This document shows, one piece after another, positions 1 to 9,817 of a stretch of 64,000 nt of DNA. This DNA comes from Paulinella micropora. Its lineage: Eukaryota > Cercozoa > Imbricatea > Euglyphida > Paulinellidae. Within the stretch, counting starts at the first letter, position 1, and every line of letters begins with the position of its first letter. A program made the position numbers and the translations under genes. Under the pieces are notes generated by a model. It made no database searches and was not told where the DNA came from. It saw nothing but the letters and a program-made list of their open reading frames with translations. Where the stretch lies: contig WBZZ01006894.1 in NCBI GenBank assembly GCA_019918135.1, positions 91,001 through 155,000 of the forward strand, given 5' to 3'.

Positions 1-543
1 ATTTTTGCTAGCTCTTTAGAAAGTGCGATTCTTTTTTTATTAAAGCTCGACGGTCTTACAGGGGGAGGGGGGTGCCTCCCGCCCGTCCGTGTCTACTTCC
101 AGACTCTCTTGTCGTATTGCACCGTTACCGACATACAGTGGAAAGAAGGTGCCCAGCGGAAAGGAGTACGTTACGACTTGCGCGGGGCGCCACACCACCG
201 GCAGCTCCAGCAGGGTGCAGCAAGCTACTATTTGCGTACTGCCAGTTGGCCGGTGGGGGGGGGGGAGTTATGTTTCCTTCTCCTGGAGCTCCCCCTCCCT
301 ATCTCTTCTCTCGCCCCTGTCCTTTCTCTCGCCCTTGTCCCTGCCCTCGTCCCTGCCCTCGTCCCGCACCTCAGAAGAAAGAGGGGAGGGGGGGACGGCA
401 AAAAAACTTGGTCATTCGCTCAAAGCAACCAGGCGCGCACCTCGTCCTCTAGCGCCTCCGGATCGCACGCCAGAGATGTCCAGTATAGTAACTATTTTAA
501 TAATATCCTTAACTAGGGACGGAGTGTCGACCTAGACTCGATT
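1..543. other. Intergenic leader region with G/C tracts
   Basis: I see no convincing gene here. Positions 38-80 carry an ATTAAAGCTCGAC-type repeat end followed by a G-run/C-run hairpin. Positions 253-262 are poly-G. Positions 290-422 (pyrimidine-rich TCTCTCGCCC runs, then CTTGGTCATTCGCTCAA) are closely repeated at 7283-7435. Positions 481-543 are the AT-rich leader of the first gene and recur, inverted, at 29060-29163. Overlapping ORFs in several frames exist only because the tract is low in complexity. Confidence 0.6.
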
Positions 544-1701
544 ATGAGCCAAGAAGCCGAGCCCGACTTTGTCGAAGAAAAACTTACGACATGGCCCTCG
601 AAACTGGATCTCGCATTGGAGCAAATACAGGAAGAGTGGCTGCAAAAACTGGCACAAATTCTGTCGGGTGTCTATAACGGGTTTGAGCTGACTTGGGAAG
701 GCCAGTGTTTCAAAGATCTCAAATTTACAAATAAGACCAATCATGCGCCTGTTCTTGCGCAGTGGATGGCATTCCTGTCAGCCATGCCCGTTGGTAAAGC
801 AGCAGCAGAACCAACTGCCACGATCCGCGTGTTCCTAAATCTCAAGAGATGGTCGACGAAAGAGAGTGCGTGGGGAGAAATCTTGACTGCCGTGCAAGTT
901 CTGCTTTTAAACCTCAGGGTCCAGCTGTACAGCCTTAACCGCAAAAAAACCTTTATAATCACAGATTTGGCTCCCGCCTGGACTTTGACGATGGGGGCGA
1001 TTGAGCAAAAGCTGGGCTTTCGGCACAAAGACACCAGATATCTGGTGGAGGTACGCGAGCTGCCCAAGCTGCACTACAGTCTTTGGCCGAACGAACTATT
1101 GCTATTTATCTCGGCATGGCAAAAGTGTGACGCGGTCATACGCGAACAAATACTCACAGAGCCCACAGAGCAAACGGAGCTTGTCGAACTGAGCGCTGTC
1201 CTGGAAGAAGTGAAGCAGTGGTGCCAGAATAAAGCAAGCTCTACCCCTAAGCGCGCCGAACTACGAACTGCAGCAAAAGAGCCGTTTCTACGGCGCATAC
1301 AAGCCAGGCAACAGTGGGCGGGGAAGGAGGAGCTGTTCAGGAAATTCGAAGACGCTTTAGAGAATGTAGATAAGCGCCTGTGTGATGTAGTTAATGAAGG
1401 TAAGGAACGTGGCAAGGCTGTCATTGAAGCGCTCAGTAAGTTTAGCTATGAGGACGATCATGGTAAGGATTGGTTAACCAAGGAGTACCCGGTATGGTTT
1501 GCCGGAGCCTGGTGTCAGGCAACTCATGTGCACATACTCGACGAAAAACTAGTGGTCGAGGCCAAACGGATGCTAAAGAAAGAGATACCAACTTCAAAGC
1601 AGCAGGAAATCAAACAGTTGCTGAAGGAATACGACATTATCTGCACAGAGCCTAGAATCTGCCCAGTCTGTGGCAAGTGGGTTCGTAAGCGAAACGCTTG
1701 A
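544..1701 (+). CDS. Orphan protein A, intact copy (385 aa)
   Basis: No family is recognised. The 385-residue protein starts at the only good ATG after an AT-rich leader. It is mostly helical in character and rich in Lys, Glu and Trp. It ends in a short Cys pair (ICPVCGKW, about residues 371-378) followed by basic residues, which could bind zinc. A second copy lies inverted at 27859-29051 and matches closely over its whole length, including the leader, but is broken by a frame-disrupting insert. Strong codon-level conservation between the copies supports a real gene. The gene is followed by the 649-aa gene on the same strand after a 155-bp gap, and the same two genes are neighbours in the inverted copy, so they moved as a block. 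Function unknown. Confidence 0.85.
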   Translation: MSQEAEPDFVEEKLTTWPSKLDLALEQIQEEWLQKLAQILSGVYNGFELTWEGQCFKDLKFTNKTNHAPVLAQWMAFLSAMPVGKAAAEPTATIRVFLNLKRWSTKESAWGEILTAVQVLLLNLRVQLYSLNRKKTFIITDLAPAWTLTMGAIEQKLGFRHKDTRYLVEVRELPKLHYSLWPNELLLFISAWQKCDAVIREQILTEPTEQTELVELSAVLEEVKQWCQNKASSTPKRAELRTAAKEPFLRRIQARQQWAGKEELFRKFEDALENVDKRLCDVVNEGKERGKAVIEALSKFSYEDDHGKDWLTKEYPVWFAGAWCQATHVHILDEKLVVEAKRMLKKEIPTSKQQEIKQLLKEYDIICTEPRICPVCGKWVRKRNA

Positions 1702-1856
1702 CATGGCACAAAAGTCGTCAAAGAAGCTAGGGCGCGGTGTAGTCCTGCTTGGCGTACACTGAGAACAGGGAAGCAGGAGAGGGGAAGGGGACGCCAAAAA
1801 AAGTGTGAATTTTTCTTAATTAAAGCTAGTTTCTACAATAAGTATAAACAAGCGCA

Positions 1857-3806
1857 ATGGAAACAAAGCGCACCAAATGCAAGCACGGCCCCGACTGCGT
1901 ACGGTCGGTACGGTTGGTGCTTTCGGACGCAGGGCTGTTAGCCGCGCTGCGCGCCATGGGTGAGATGGCACTGACATCTCGTGACCAACATGATGCCAAG
2001 GCAGGTCTGGACAAGTTACAAGAACAGCTCAAAAAGACATTTGTCGTGAAGAGCGTGGAGTCCAAACTGGGGGTTTTCAAGCAATTGGCGCAACGAAGGG
2101 CTTATTCGAGCATGCAAGGTTACCCCGGCGGCCACCCCCAAGCTCTGGACTCGGAATCGCTGCAGCATCAGTGGCAGACAGAGCTGCAGAAGCTAGAAAG
2201 CAAGCTCGCGTGCCTGCAGCTTTCCGACGCCGAGCTCGTGGCCGCACTGCGGGGCGTCGACGAAAAGTGCATGGCTTCCACAAACTCGGCAACTCAGCAA
2301 CTTGGCATGCAGATGCTAGAGGAGGGATTAAAAAAGAGCTACGAACTAGCCAGCGTCGACAAGATGCTCGACAAAGTGCGCCAGCACCTGTCGGAAAGAA
2401 ACCTAAAATTCTCTGGTTCTGAATATTACAAACAGCACCAGGCCGCCTGGGAGAAATTTGTACAAAAGTTGGCGTTTAAGGTGAAGAATGCTGGCCGGGT
2501 ACGGCTGTCATTTGCAAATGACAGATTACTGTTGGCCGCGCTGCAAGCCATGTGTGTGCCCGACCCATCGAAACCTGTGGACCTGACTAAACTACAGGCA
2601 CAGCTAGAAAAAACGTATACGCACGAGAGCGTAGAGGCTGAACTGGGCTATTTCAAACTCTTGGCGGAAAGGTTGGGTCGTTATCGCAACGGGGAAAGAC
2701 CTCCTCCCACGTATAATCTAAACCATCCTTTGGATCCATGGGAATTCGTCGAGAATTGGACAAATAAACTAATGGCCATACAAAACAACCTAAACCGTGA
2801 AGCGCGCTTGACCTTGAGACTCACTGATGCGGAGCTGGTGGCGGCGCTGCGCGGTGTCGACGAAAAACTCATGGCTTCCTCCAGCCTTGAAGAGCAAGAA
2901 CATGGCCTGCAAAACATGCTCAGGGGCCTAGGGGAATACAATCTCCAGAGTAGCGTCGACGATAAGCTTCAAGTTGTACGGCAGCATCTAACAGAAAGAA
3001 ATGCACAGCCCGGCCAAGACGCAGAACGCCTGGCTGCCTGGGACGCCTTTGTACAAGAGCTAGCGTCCAAGGCGAGCGATTTGGATCAAGACGAGAAATG
3101 CCCGGTATTGGCTTGGAGTCAGCTGGGAAACAGGTGCCAGGAGGAAGCAGGGACCGTCATTGAGAGCGGCCGACAGCTGGGCAATGGCGTGGGAGCAGCT
3201 TTGCTCGAAATGAAGAAGAGGATGAAACGCACCGTGATCGAAGCGACCGGGTATGAGCAGGCATTACGTATACCGCAAGAGCTAACCCCTGCAGCTCTCA
3301 AGGCAGACTTATCCAAGTACAGTGTAGAATTTCAACTGGCCGACAGTTATGACCTACAAAACGCACTGTACGACCAAGTCCGAGGTGACTTGCTGCAACG
3401 CTATACGTCCGAGAGCGTGGACAGATATTTAACGGCTTGGTACAATGCATTCAGCGATCCAGTACTGGACGACGGTGATGGACGCTACAAGCTTACGAGA
3501 GTCAAGGATAGCGGAGAGCTCAAAAGAGATTGTACTCTGTGGTGGACCGAGCAGGTGGACGGGGCAGTGGATAACTCATTGCCGCAGGCATCAGCGCCGC
3601 TGCTGTCGTACAAGCTAGACAGGACCGACCTGTTGCCAGTGGAGCCAGACAAGATTAAGAGATGGCACGAGTTCAAAAACGATACAGGCACATATAAGAA
3701 CCAGCCCAGTACGACTTGTCAGGAACCCCCCGGACGCGTCGAGTACGTACTACGCCAGTACCTCCTGGCCAATGGCGGCCGCATCATGCTCGACTTTGAG
3801 TCTTAG
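1857..3806 (+). CDS. Orphan repeat protein B, intact copy (649 aa)
   Basis: The protein contains about five imperfect repeats of roughly 75-90 residues, near residues 15-85, 112-200, 213-285, 318-410 and 480-545. Two subtypes alternate: one with LSDAELVAALRGVDEK and VRQHLSERN, the other with LLAALRAM and a Leu/Gln-rich KLQxQLEKTY segment. Each repeat has an SV(E/D)xxL motif after its middle. The pattern suggests a helical solenoid made by internal duplication. The start is the first ATG after an A-rich leader (1835-1856). A heavily deleted, inverted copy lies at about 26880-27573. No known domain is recognised and no membrane segment is seen. The conserved repeat spacing argues for a real structural or binding protein, but its partner is unknown. 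Confidence 0.85.
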   Translation: METKRTKCKHGPDCVRSVRLVLSDAGLLAALRAMGEMALTSRDQHDAKAGLDKLQEQLKKTFVVKSVESKLGVFKQLAQRRAYSSMQGYPGGHPQALDSESLQHQWQTELQKLESKLACLQLSDAELVAALRGVDEKCMASTNSATQQLGMQMLEEGLKKSYELASVDKMLDKVRQHLSERNLKFSGSEYYKQHQAAWEKFVQKLAFKVKNAGRVRLSFANDRLLLAALQAMCVPDPSKPVDLTKLQAQLEKTYTHESVEAELGYFKLLAERLGRYRNGERPPPTYNLNHPLDPWEFVENWTNKLMAIQNNLNREARLTLRLTDAELVAALRGVDEKLMASSSLEEQEHGLQNMLRGLGEYNLQSSVDDKLQVVRQHLTERNAQPGQDAERLAAWDAFVQELASKASDLDQDEKCPVLAWSQLGNRCQEEAGTVIESGRQLGNGVGAALLEMKKRMKRTVIEATGYEQALRIPQELTPAALKADLSKYSVEFQLADSYDLQNALYDQVRGDLLQRYTSESVDRYLTAWYNAFSDPVLDDGDGRYKLTRVKDSGELKRDCTLWWTEQVDGAVDNSLPQASAPLLSYKLDRTDLLPVEPDKIKRWHEFKNDTGTYKNQPSTTCQEPPGRVEYVLRQYLLANGGRIMLDFES

Positions 3807-4869
3807 CTTTTTCTTTTTTTTAAGAATAAGTGTTGTTGGAAAATTGGAATTGGCACGGACAATCCCGCGTTTCTGACCTGTTGCTCTTCTTAAATAAACT
3901 CGCTTCTGACTTTAATAAAAAAATCCTTTTTTGCACACCAGCGTAACTAACAAAGAACCGCAAATCTAGTTCACCAAATCCTAGCTGAGTGCGCGACGAC
4001 ACCACCCCCATCTCTTCTCTCGCCCCTCTTCTTTGAGCCCCCCCGGGCTCAGGGGGCTCAGGGTACGAGAATACCAACGGTGCTAACGTAGATATACAAT
4101 TACGCTTTTTGTACGACGGCGAGATTATTGCTAGCCCATACTTTAGAGCGTTAGGCGCGCATACTAAGATACAAAAACTCGTTTGATAATCTCGGTTAAA
4201 CCTACGTTGTACCAGTTTCGGTTTTATTAAAACATACTAACAACTGATATACACTCCAGTGTATACGAGTCTGGATTCGTGTGATCAGTAATTACGCCCG
4301 CCCTTGCAGCTGCGACAGGCGTAACCACCGAGCACAACACAAACAAAAAAAGGCCCCACGTGAAAGCACGACATGTCTAGTTTGAAAATCCATTCATGTC
4401 GGGTTCAGCAACGCACAACCGAGTGCCTCTGCTCTCTGTCCATGGAGGGCAAGCCTGAAAGAAGGGGCACAAAAAATCATTAAACTTTTTTTTTTAAAAA
4501 TTGGTCGGCCCTCTTGTTAAAACGAGAAAATTGAAAATATTAAAAGATATATTAGGGGAGGGGGAGGGGCAGGGGAGGGAGAAGCGCGATCTGTCTTTGC
4601 CTCACAAAAAAGAAACAGGGGAGGGGGGGGGGCACCCCCCCCCCAGGTGCGCGTTCCAGCGATAGAGAGAAGGGGGACAAATCTGTCAAAGGCTTATAAA
4701 AAATCGTGAACGCGTGTGACTCCCCCCCCCAAGAAAAAGAAGATCTCCATGCCTCTGCTAACGATGGTGGTGGCCGCGGCTACGGGTGAGGACAGAGCAG
4801 CTCGATTGATTTGACAGAGAGAGAGACAGCTAGCAAGGCAAAAGAAAAAAAATCCTGGGTGCACGCCGT
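3807..4869. other. Long intergenic region, no gene seen
   Basis: This kilobase holds AATAAA-type signals just after gene B (3892-3915), a GC-rich hairpin (4038-4066, CCCCCCGGGC type), and AT-rich sequence to 4560. From 4618 a G-run facing a C-run begins. From about 4618 onward it is the leader of the small membrane ORF and is repeated, inverted, at about 30230-30440. None of the ORFs here has convincing composition. Confidence 0.6.
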
Positions 4870-5124
4870 GTGTGTGTGTATGTGCGTGTGGTAGCTAGCA
4901 CGCTGGGCGCCACGGCCAGCGCGGCCGCCATGTCAGCAGCCCTGGCTACAACCGCCGCCGGGGCCGGCGGGGCCAGCGGAGGTGTTTTGTTTGCGTTGTG
5001 GGGCGCGACGACTATGGTGTTGCTCCTGAGCTCTTGCTGGGCCTTGGCGTGTCGGCTAGCCAACGCCTTCTTCGCGCCGGCGTCCTCGGGCCGCCGAAGC
5101 GTCCAGGCCACGTTTTTTTATTAA
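4870..5124 (+). CDS. Small membrane protein C, copy 1 (84 aa, 5' end altered)
   Basis: This Ala-rich small protein has one probable transmembrane helix (about residues 37-62, VLFALWGATTMVLLL) and a basic Arg-rich tail ending in FFY. Its homologue at 29913-30206 is 97 aa and begins MAAAGCFLLHAV, a likely signal segment. In this copy the homologous ATG region (about 4838-4858) has been replaced by an A-rich stretch, so translation would have to start at the internal ATG at 4870, inside a TG microsatellite. This copy may therefore be a decaying paralogue. Downstream, 5118-5160 (ATTAAA, CTCGACAA) also matches copy 2. Confidence 0.5.
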   Translation: MCVYVRVVASTLGATASAAAMSAALATTAAGAGGASGGVLFALWGATTMVLLLSSCWALACRLANAFFAPASSGRRSVQATFFY

Positions 5125-5224
5125 AACCGCTCGACAAGAATTTGTACACTTTGACATAAAGAGTTTTTTTTTCTTTAATTTTTTTCTTTTCAGTTTTGCT
5201 TGCAATCCTCAAGACAGGACTTCT

Positions 5225-7042
5225 TCAGGGGGGCGGTTGTAAAACATTGAGCTTTTCATGCCAGCTTTTTTCTGTGGTGGGCAGACAAAGCTCAGGCATG
5301 GTCACGTTCTGCGAAAAGTCCAGAATGAGCTCTTTGCACTTAAAGCCACGCGGCACTTCGAAAAGCTCTAGACCGTCGCAATCTTTAAAGGTCACCCTGA
5401 GTAGGTTGCTAATCTGCCACCCCTTAGGCACGGAGAATGTCTGCAAGAGCGGCAAAGCCTCGAAACAAAGCTCTACCCGTTGACACTGGAGTTGGGGGGG
5501 TAGGACAAGCCGTGTTAGCAAGTCACACTCTTGGATCCTCAGTTTAAGAGTTTCCATCTCTTTTTGGTCTAGACCGAGTCTAAGCGTTTGCATGTCACTA
5601 AAAAATACACCAATATTCAGGCTGAGCCCCGCCGCTAGAATCTGTAGGTCCTCTACCTTGGACGCCGAATACCAAATGTCGATTTCTACAAGCTCGGGCC
5701 GTGGTTGTTGAGCGCCTGTCGTAAGTGCAGTGGCCGTGCGGATACATTGGAGGCGGGGGCAGCTATCGACGTCGAGGGCAAGCCTGCTACTTTCGCAATC
5801 CCTGGGGAGAACGAGCTCGCGAAGTTCTTCCAAACAACCGACTTCGATTTGTGCTTCTTCCTGACACCTGAGGACGGTCGGTAAGCAGATAGTTTGTAGC
5901 CTGGGGCAATCGAAAAATTCTGCCTTGTATTTTCCGCCCCGGATTTCCCAGAGCGTGGGCTGGCTCAGCACGCAGAAGCTGCCTAAATCTTTAAAGCAGA
6001 GATTGGCCGTCTCGCATTGCAGTTCAAGAGGTAAGCTGACTCGTTCCAAGGCGGAGCTGCCAGCTACTGTCAGGCAGAGGTGTGTCAATGGCGCCTCGTC
6101 TTCTTCTTCGAAGCAGTGTAGGCTGAGGTTGTGGGCATGACAATCGTCGATGGACACTTTCCAAACGCCAGCGGCTTTGATATCCAAGCCCTTCCCTGGC
6201 ATGCCCGAACTTGCAATCCGCAGGGTAGGCTGCCGGCTGGTCGTTGCTACCTTGTAGTCTGCCCCGCCGCTAGACACTTGCACACTCTGCAGCCCTCCAC
6301 AGTCTTCCACAGCTAGCGTCAAGGCCTCCGGGGCTGCGGCTATTCCGTCGTCGTCGCGCGGGCGCTGGCTAAAAAAAAAGCGACTGAGTTTGGGACAAGA
6401 GACCAGGCGGAGAGCGTTACTTCCCGCCAACTCGAGCCTTAGGTGCACCAAGCGAAGGCTCTTGACGGGGCATCCTTGCACGACCAGCTCTTGCTTTTTT
6501 TCTAGCTGCAATTTTACGTCGTGCAAGCACAGGTGGTCTATGAGGAGGCCGTCGAGCGCTGCAAAGGGAAAGTAGCTCCCATTCGCTTGGGTGAAGATCG
6601 TGTAATCGTGCTGGCTGGACGCGTCGTCTCCCCACAGGACTAGACATTTCAAATTCAGGCCCCTGTCCCGGACGTTGCGGCCTTGGCGCAAGATGTGCCG
6701 AACCGCCGCGCCCGCCGCGCCCCAATACCCTGCTTTTGTTTTGCTGCGAAACTCAGGAACAGGCAAGGGGCTGAATTTTATCTGGGCAGGTCCCTCCTGC
6801 ATCCAACGGACAAGCTCTTTTTGTATGTAAGCCGGGACTGTCACCTTGTCTCCTTCTCTGTTGTAGTAATACGCCAATAACAGAATACCCGCCAACCTAG
6901 CCCTGGCCTTGTTGTCTATGTGCTTTATCAGGCACTTACGATCTGTTGCATAAAGCAACGCCTCTGCCTCCGGTTCTAGATACAAGGCTGTTAGCAGATG
7001 GGAAAGGTCGTCGGGGAGATCGAGAGGCCCCCGCCGGGACAT
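5225..7042 (-). CDS. Leucine-rich-repeat-like protein (605 aa)
   Basis: The N-terminal 110 residues form a compact helical region with no recognised name. From about residue 160 to the C terminus runs a series of irregular leucine-rich repeats of 22-30 residues, typically LxLxVxDCxxLxxVxLP, with many Cys and charged residues; this resembles the LRR part of F-box/LRR proteins of protists and giant viruses. I see no transmembrane helix or signal peptide, so it is probably a cytoplasmic interaction protein. The ATG at 7042 is preceded by TATATATACATATATA at 7082-7097. A 68-bp piece of its N-terminal coding region (about residues 28-50) reappears at 55936-56003, showing that gene fragments are copied around the genome. 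Confidence 0.8.
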   Translation of the reverse strand: MSRRGPLDLPDDLSHLLTALYLEPEAEALLYATDRKCLIKHIDNKARARLAGILLLAYYYNREGDKVTVPAYIQKELVRWMQEGPAQIKFSPLPVPEFRSKTKAGYWGAAGAAVRHILRQGRNVRDRGLNLKCLVLWGDDASSQHDYTIFTQANGSYFPFAALDGLLIDHLCLHDVKLQLEKKQELVVQGCPVKSLRLVHLRLELAGSNALRLVSCPKLSRFFFSQRPRDDDGIAAAPEALTLAVEDCGGLQSVQVSSGGADYKVATTSRQPTLRIASSGMPGKGLDIKAAGVWKVSIDDCHAHNLSLHCFEEEDEAPLTHLCLTVAGSSALERVSLPLELQCETANLCFKDLGSFCVLSQPTLWEIRGGKYKAEFFDCPRLQTICLPTVLRCQEEAQIEVGCLEELRELVLPRDCESSRLALDVDSCPRLQCIRTATALTTGAQQPRPELVEIDIWYSASKVEDLQILAAGLSLNIGVFFSDMQTLRLGLDQKEMETLKLRIQECDLLTRLVLPPQLQCQRVELCFEALPLLQTFSVPKGWQISNLLRVTFKDCDGLELFEVPRGFKCKELILDFSQNVTMPELCLPTTEKSWHEKLNVLQPPP

Positions 7043-7080
7043 TTCGGCACGCGGGCTGCGTCTGGCTTTTGTCTTCTACT

Positions 7081-7098
7081 TTATATATACATATATAA
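7081..7098 (-). promoter_or_regulatory. TATA-rich promoter of the LRR-like gene
   Basis: An alternating TA tract (TATATATACATATATA) lies about 40-55 bases upstream of the minus-strand ATG at 7042. Its position and its contrast with the GC-rich surroundings suit a TATA-type promoter. Inferred from sequence alone. Confidence 0.5.
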
Positions 7099-7616
7099 CT
7101 CGGGGGGCATGCCCCTTCCCCCCCCCCCACGCCCCTTGGATACGGCCGAAAAAAGGTAATGCCCCAAGTCTTCCGGCAAAACTTGGTTTTTCTAGCCATA
7201 TCACACCCAGAGAGAAATTTGGCGACAAATTTCGTTGCCCCAAAAAAAGAACAGCGAATCTAGTTCGTCAAATCCTAGCCGAGTGTGTCTCCCCCTCCCC
7301 TATCTCTTCTTTCGCCCCTCTTCTTTCTGTCGCCCCTGTCCCTTCTCTCGTCCCTCTCCCTGCCCTCGTCCCGCACCTCAGAAGAGAGAGGGGAGGGGGG
7401 GGGGACAAGCAAAAAAACTTAGTCATTCGCTCAACTCCCCCCCCCCCAAAAAAGCGAGCGTTTTTTTTCTCTTGTTGGATACGGCCGAAAAAGGCAATAC
7501 CCCCGGGGTTTTCCGGCAGAATCTGTTTTTTTTAGCTATATCGTATAACACCCGGAATTTGGCGACAAATTTCGGGGCCAACAACCCACCAAGAGCAGCG
7601 GGTCTAGTTCGCTGGC
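7099..7616. repeat. Intergenic dispersed repeats, TTTGGCGACAAATTT type
   Basis: Two copies of a roughly 130-bp module occur, at 7137-7262 and 7480-7610: a GGATACGGCCGAAAAA segment, a TTTTCCGGCA(A/G)AA segment, then the near-palindrome ATTTGGCGACAAATTT. The same module is found inverted at 47800-47940 and in part at 11170-11230, 35640-35680 and 36125-36160. Between them, 7283-7435 repeats the pyrimidine tract of 292-422. The second copy ends directly at the ATG of the FG-GAP gene, so the module may provide its leader. Confidence 0.6.
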
Positions 7617-9434
7617 ATGCAAGGGTTGCGTTGGCTGTCCGTCTGTTCCGGCTGGCTGGTGTGGACGGGGGCCTCGTCTGGGTACAGGGAAATCTTCCAT
7701 TGGCAGGGAGCTAGAGCATTGGCCGGGCGGGCAGTGGCCATGTCAAGCGACTGGGCGGCGGTGGGAGCTCCAGCGGAGCCCTGCGAGTCGGCGAACAATG
7801 GCACGTGCGGCGCCGTGCACGTCTTCGCGCGTGTCAACGGGAGCTGGCGCAACGACACGGTGCTACGCCCGTACCCAGAGAGCCCCCACTCTGGTTTCGG
7901 GTGGTCCGTGGCACTAACCAATAATTCCCTGCTAGTGGGCGCGCCCTGGGCCGTAGCCTGCGCGCGGGGGAACGAGTCTTGCGGCGAACGAGGTCTTGCT
8001 CATATCTTTGCTCTCGGGGAAGACGGTAGTTGGCGGCAGCGGCAGGTACTGCAAGGGAGCGAGGACGTGCTGGGTTTTGGCTGGGCCGTCGCCCTGGGTT
8101 TGTCCGAGGCGCTGGTGGGGGCGCCCCTGACACAGCCCCTGGCGGAGGTGGCAGGCACGCCGGACCTGCCCACCGGCGGCTGGCACGCGCGCGGCTCGGC
8201 GCACCTGTTTCGCCGGGCTAGCACCAATGAGTCCTGGACTCTCCAGCACACGTGGCGACCCATGTATGAACGCCCCGATGGCTTTGGCTTTGCCGTGGCT
8301 CTGGACGAAACAGGGGACGCCTTTGTGGGCGCGCCCTGGGACGATGCGTGCCTCACCGAGGCCGAGCCGCAGCTGTACCAAAACCTGCGCTGCAACGACA
8401 CCGGCACCGTGTACTGGCTGTCACGCGGCACGGACGGGCTGTGGTACATGATGGGCTTCCTCAAGGCCCAGGTTCCTCTGCATGCACATTCCGGCTTTGC
8501 GCTGGCGTCCAAGAATCGCACGGTTCTGGTAGGAGCCCCTAACGCAGGTTATACCTTGCACAAGGGCTCTACCTGCGGCTCCGTGCACGTCTTTTATTAC
8601 AGGCGGGTCTGGCCTATGAACGTCGCGACGTACTACGAGGGCGCACAAATCTACAACAAGAAGCAGTTAGTGTGCAGCGAGTGGCAGCGCCAGTTGTCCG
8701 ACAGCGGCAAGATAAAAACCGTGTTCCTCGAGTGCCAAAACGAGAGCGAAGCTTGCACCGGAACTAACAGTGACCTGTTCGGCAGTTCGATCGCGCTGGC
8801 AGACGATGGTTTGCGGGCAGTGGTGGGCGCCTACTGGGATTTTCAGTGGGATCAAAGCACGGGCGCCAAGAGCCAGCGCAACGGCGTGGTCCGAATGTAC
8901 AGCCGGGATGCAGGCCAAGGTTTGGATTGGTATGAGCACGAGGGGGGCCCCCGCGTCGCCCGCGAAGCCCGGCGCGGCCCCGTGGCCAGCGTGGCGCTGG
9001 CGAGCTACACGGTGCTGTGGGGGTCGCCGTGCCTGCCGTGGGCCGACTGCGGTTCGGCGCAGCCGTGCTGCGATGGCGACCACGTTTACTGGCTGGAACG
9101 CAATCTCTCGTTTATGCCCGCGGAGCTATCGACCTTAGAAAAACTGCTTGGTCTGACAGGGGCTATTTGCTGCTGCTTTTGCTTTCTGGCCGCGTTTTGC
9201 AACCATACGCTGAACGAAGGTTGCGACAGCCCTGGTCCCGCCGCGTCGACAAGCGCTGAAGAAGCGCGCGGGGGAACCTCTGGGCTGAACCGCGCGCTCG
9301 AGACGGTGGAGTCGCGTCTGCGCCACACAGGCCTGGGAGATGATGAATTTAACCGATTGCAAAATAAAGCCATGAGTCTGCGGTGGCAAGGAGCACGCAC
9401 GCGAGACGAGAGTGCCCCGTGTGCCATTATGTAG
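7617..9434 (+). CDS. FG-GAP beta-propeller membrane glycoprotein-like (605 aa)
   Basis: The N terminus is hydrophobic and looks like a signal peptide (about residues 1-22). Seven FG-GAP-type repeats follow, each with F-G-x-x-V-A-L and ending VGAP or a variant: near residues 40, 92, 155, 223, 290, 390 and 455. Seven units match the seven-bladed propeller known from integrin alpha chains and many surface adhesins. Numerous NxS/T sites and paired cysteines fit an extracellular or lumenal domain. A Cys-rich hydrophobic segment at about 512-532 (GAICCCFCFLAAFC) is the likely single membrane anchor, leaving a tail of about 70 residues. A virion or cell surface adhesion role is inference. The start ATG is clear; codon use is GC-rich and even. 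Confidence 0.85.
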   Translation: MQGLRWLSVCSGWLVWTGASSGYREIFHWQGARALAGRAVAMSSDWAAVGAPAEPCESANNGTCGAVHVFARVNGSWRNDTVLRPYPESPHSGFGWSVALTNNSLLVGAPWAVACARGNESCGERGLAHIFALGEDGSWRQRQVLQGSEDVLGFGWAVALGLSEALVGAPLTQPLAEVAGTPDLPTGGWHARGSAHLFRRASTNESWTLQHTWRPMYERPDGFGFAVALDETGDAFVGAPWDDACLTEAEPQLYQNLRCNDTGTVYWLSRGTDGLWYMMGFLKAQVPLHAHSGFALASKNRTVLVGAPNAGYTLHKGSTCGSVHVFYYRRVWPMNVATYYEGAQIYNKKQLVCSEWQRQLSDSGKIKTVFLECQNESEACTGTNSDLFGSSIALADDGLRAVVGAYWDFQWDQSTGAKSQRNGVVRMYSRDAGQGLDWYEHEGGPRVAREARRGPVASVALASYTVLWGSPCLPWADCGSAQPCCDGDHVYWLERNLSFMPAELSTLEKLLGLTGAICCCFCFLAAFCNHTLNEGCDSPGPAASTSAEEARGGTSGLNRALETVESRLRHTGLGDDEFNRLQNKAMSLRWQGARTRDESAPCAIM

Positions 9435-9817
9435 CACCCACTTTCTCTCCCGCACCTGGATCCTCTGCGATCTCGTGCATAAGCCGCAAGGGGCGTAGCA
9501 GCTGCTGCTACGAGCAGTGTTCAGCTCAAGTGTCTGGCTTTAATTAAAAAAAGAAAAATCTTTTAGCCTAGGCCGGAGCTAGGTGTTTGCTTCTAGGGAA
9601 GGCCCCAGCGCAAAGCAAGCCACCACCTAGATCCGGCGTCGCCCTGCGCGGCCTCTCTCCCTCTCCTAGTCCTCGGTGCCCAGGTGTAAGACCGTCAAGA
9701 TTTAATTCAGCGTAATTTTTGTTTGTACTTTCGTGGCGCGCCCTCCCCTCCCCTCTCCCCCCCTTATCCTCTTCCCTCCCCTGTCTCTCCCCACAGAAAA
9801 AAATTTAATAAAACAGC
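9435..9817. repeat. Left copy of 125-bp direct repeat, plus dispersed repeat
   Basis: Positions 9526-9652 (TGTCTGGCTTTAATTAAAAA through CCTGCGCGGCC) are repeated in the same orientation at 11004-11125 with few differences. The pair brackets the acidic-protein gene and an F-box fragment. Positions 9660-9765 (a repeat in reverse sense, with CTCGGTGCCCAGGTGTAAGACC and TTTAATTCAGCG) are almost identical to 46980-47080. No gene is seen. Confidence 0.7.

Noticed and set aside
8000-9083. Minus-strand frames inside the FG-GAP gene
   Set aside because: The seven regular VGAP repeats and signal peptide on the plus strand settle the coding strand.
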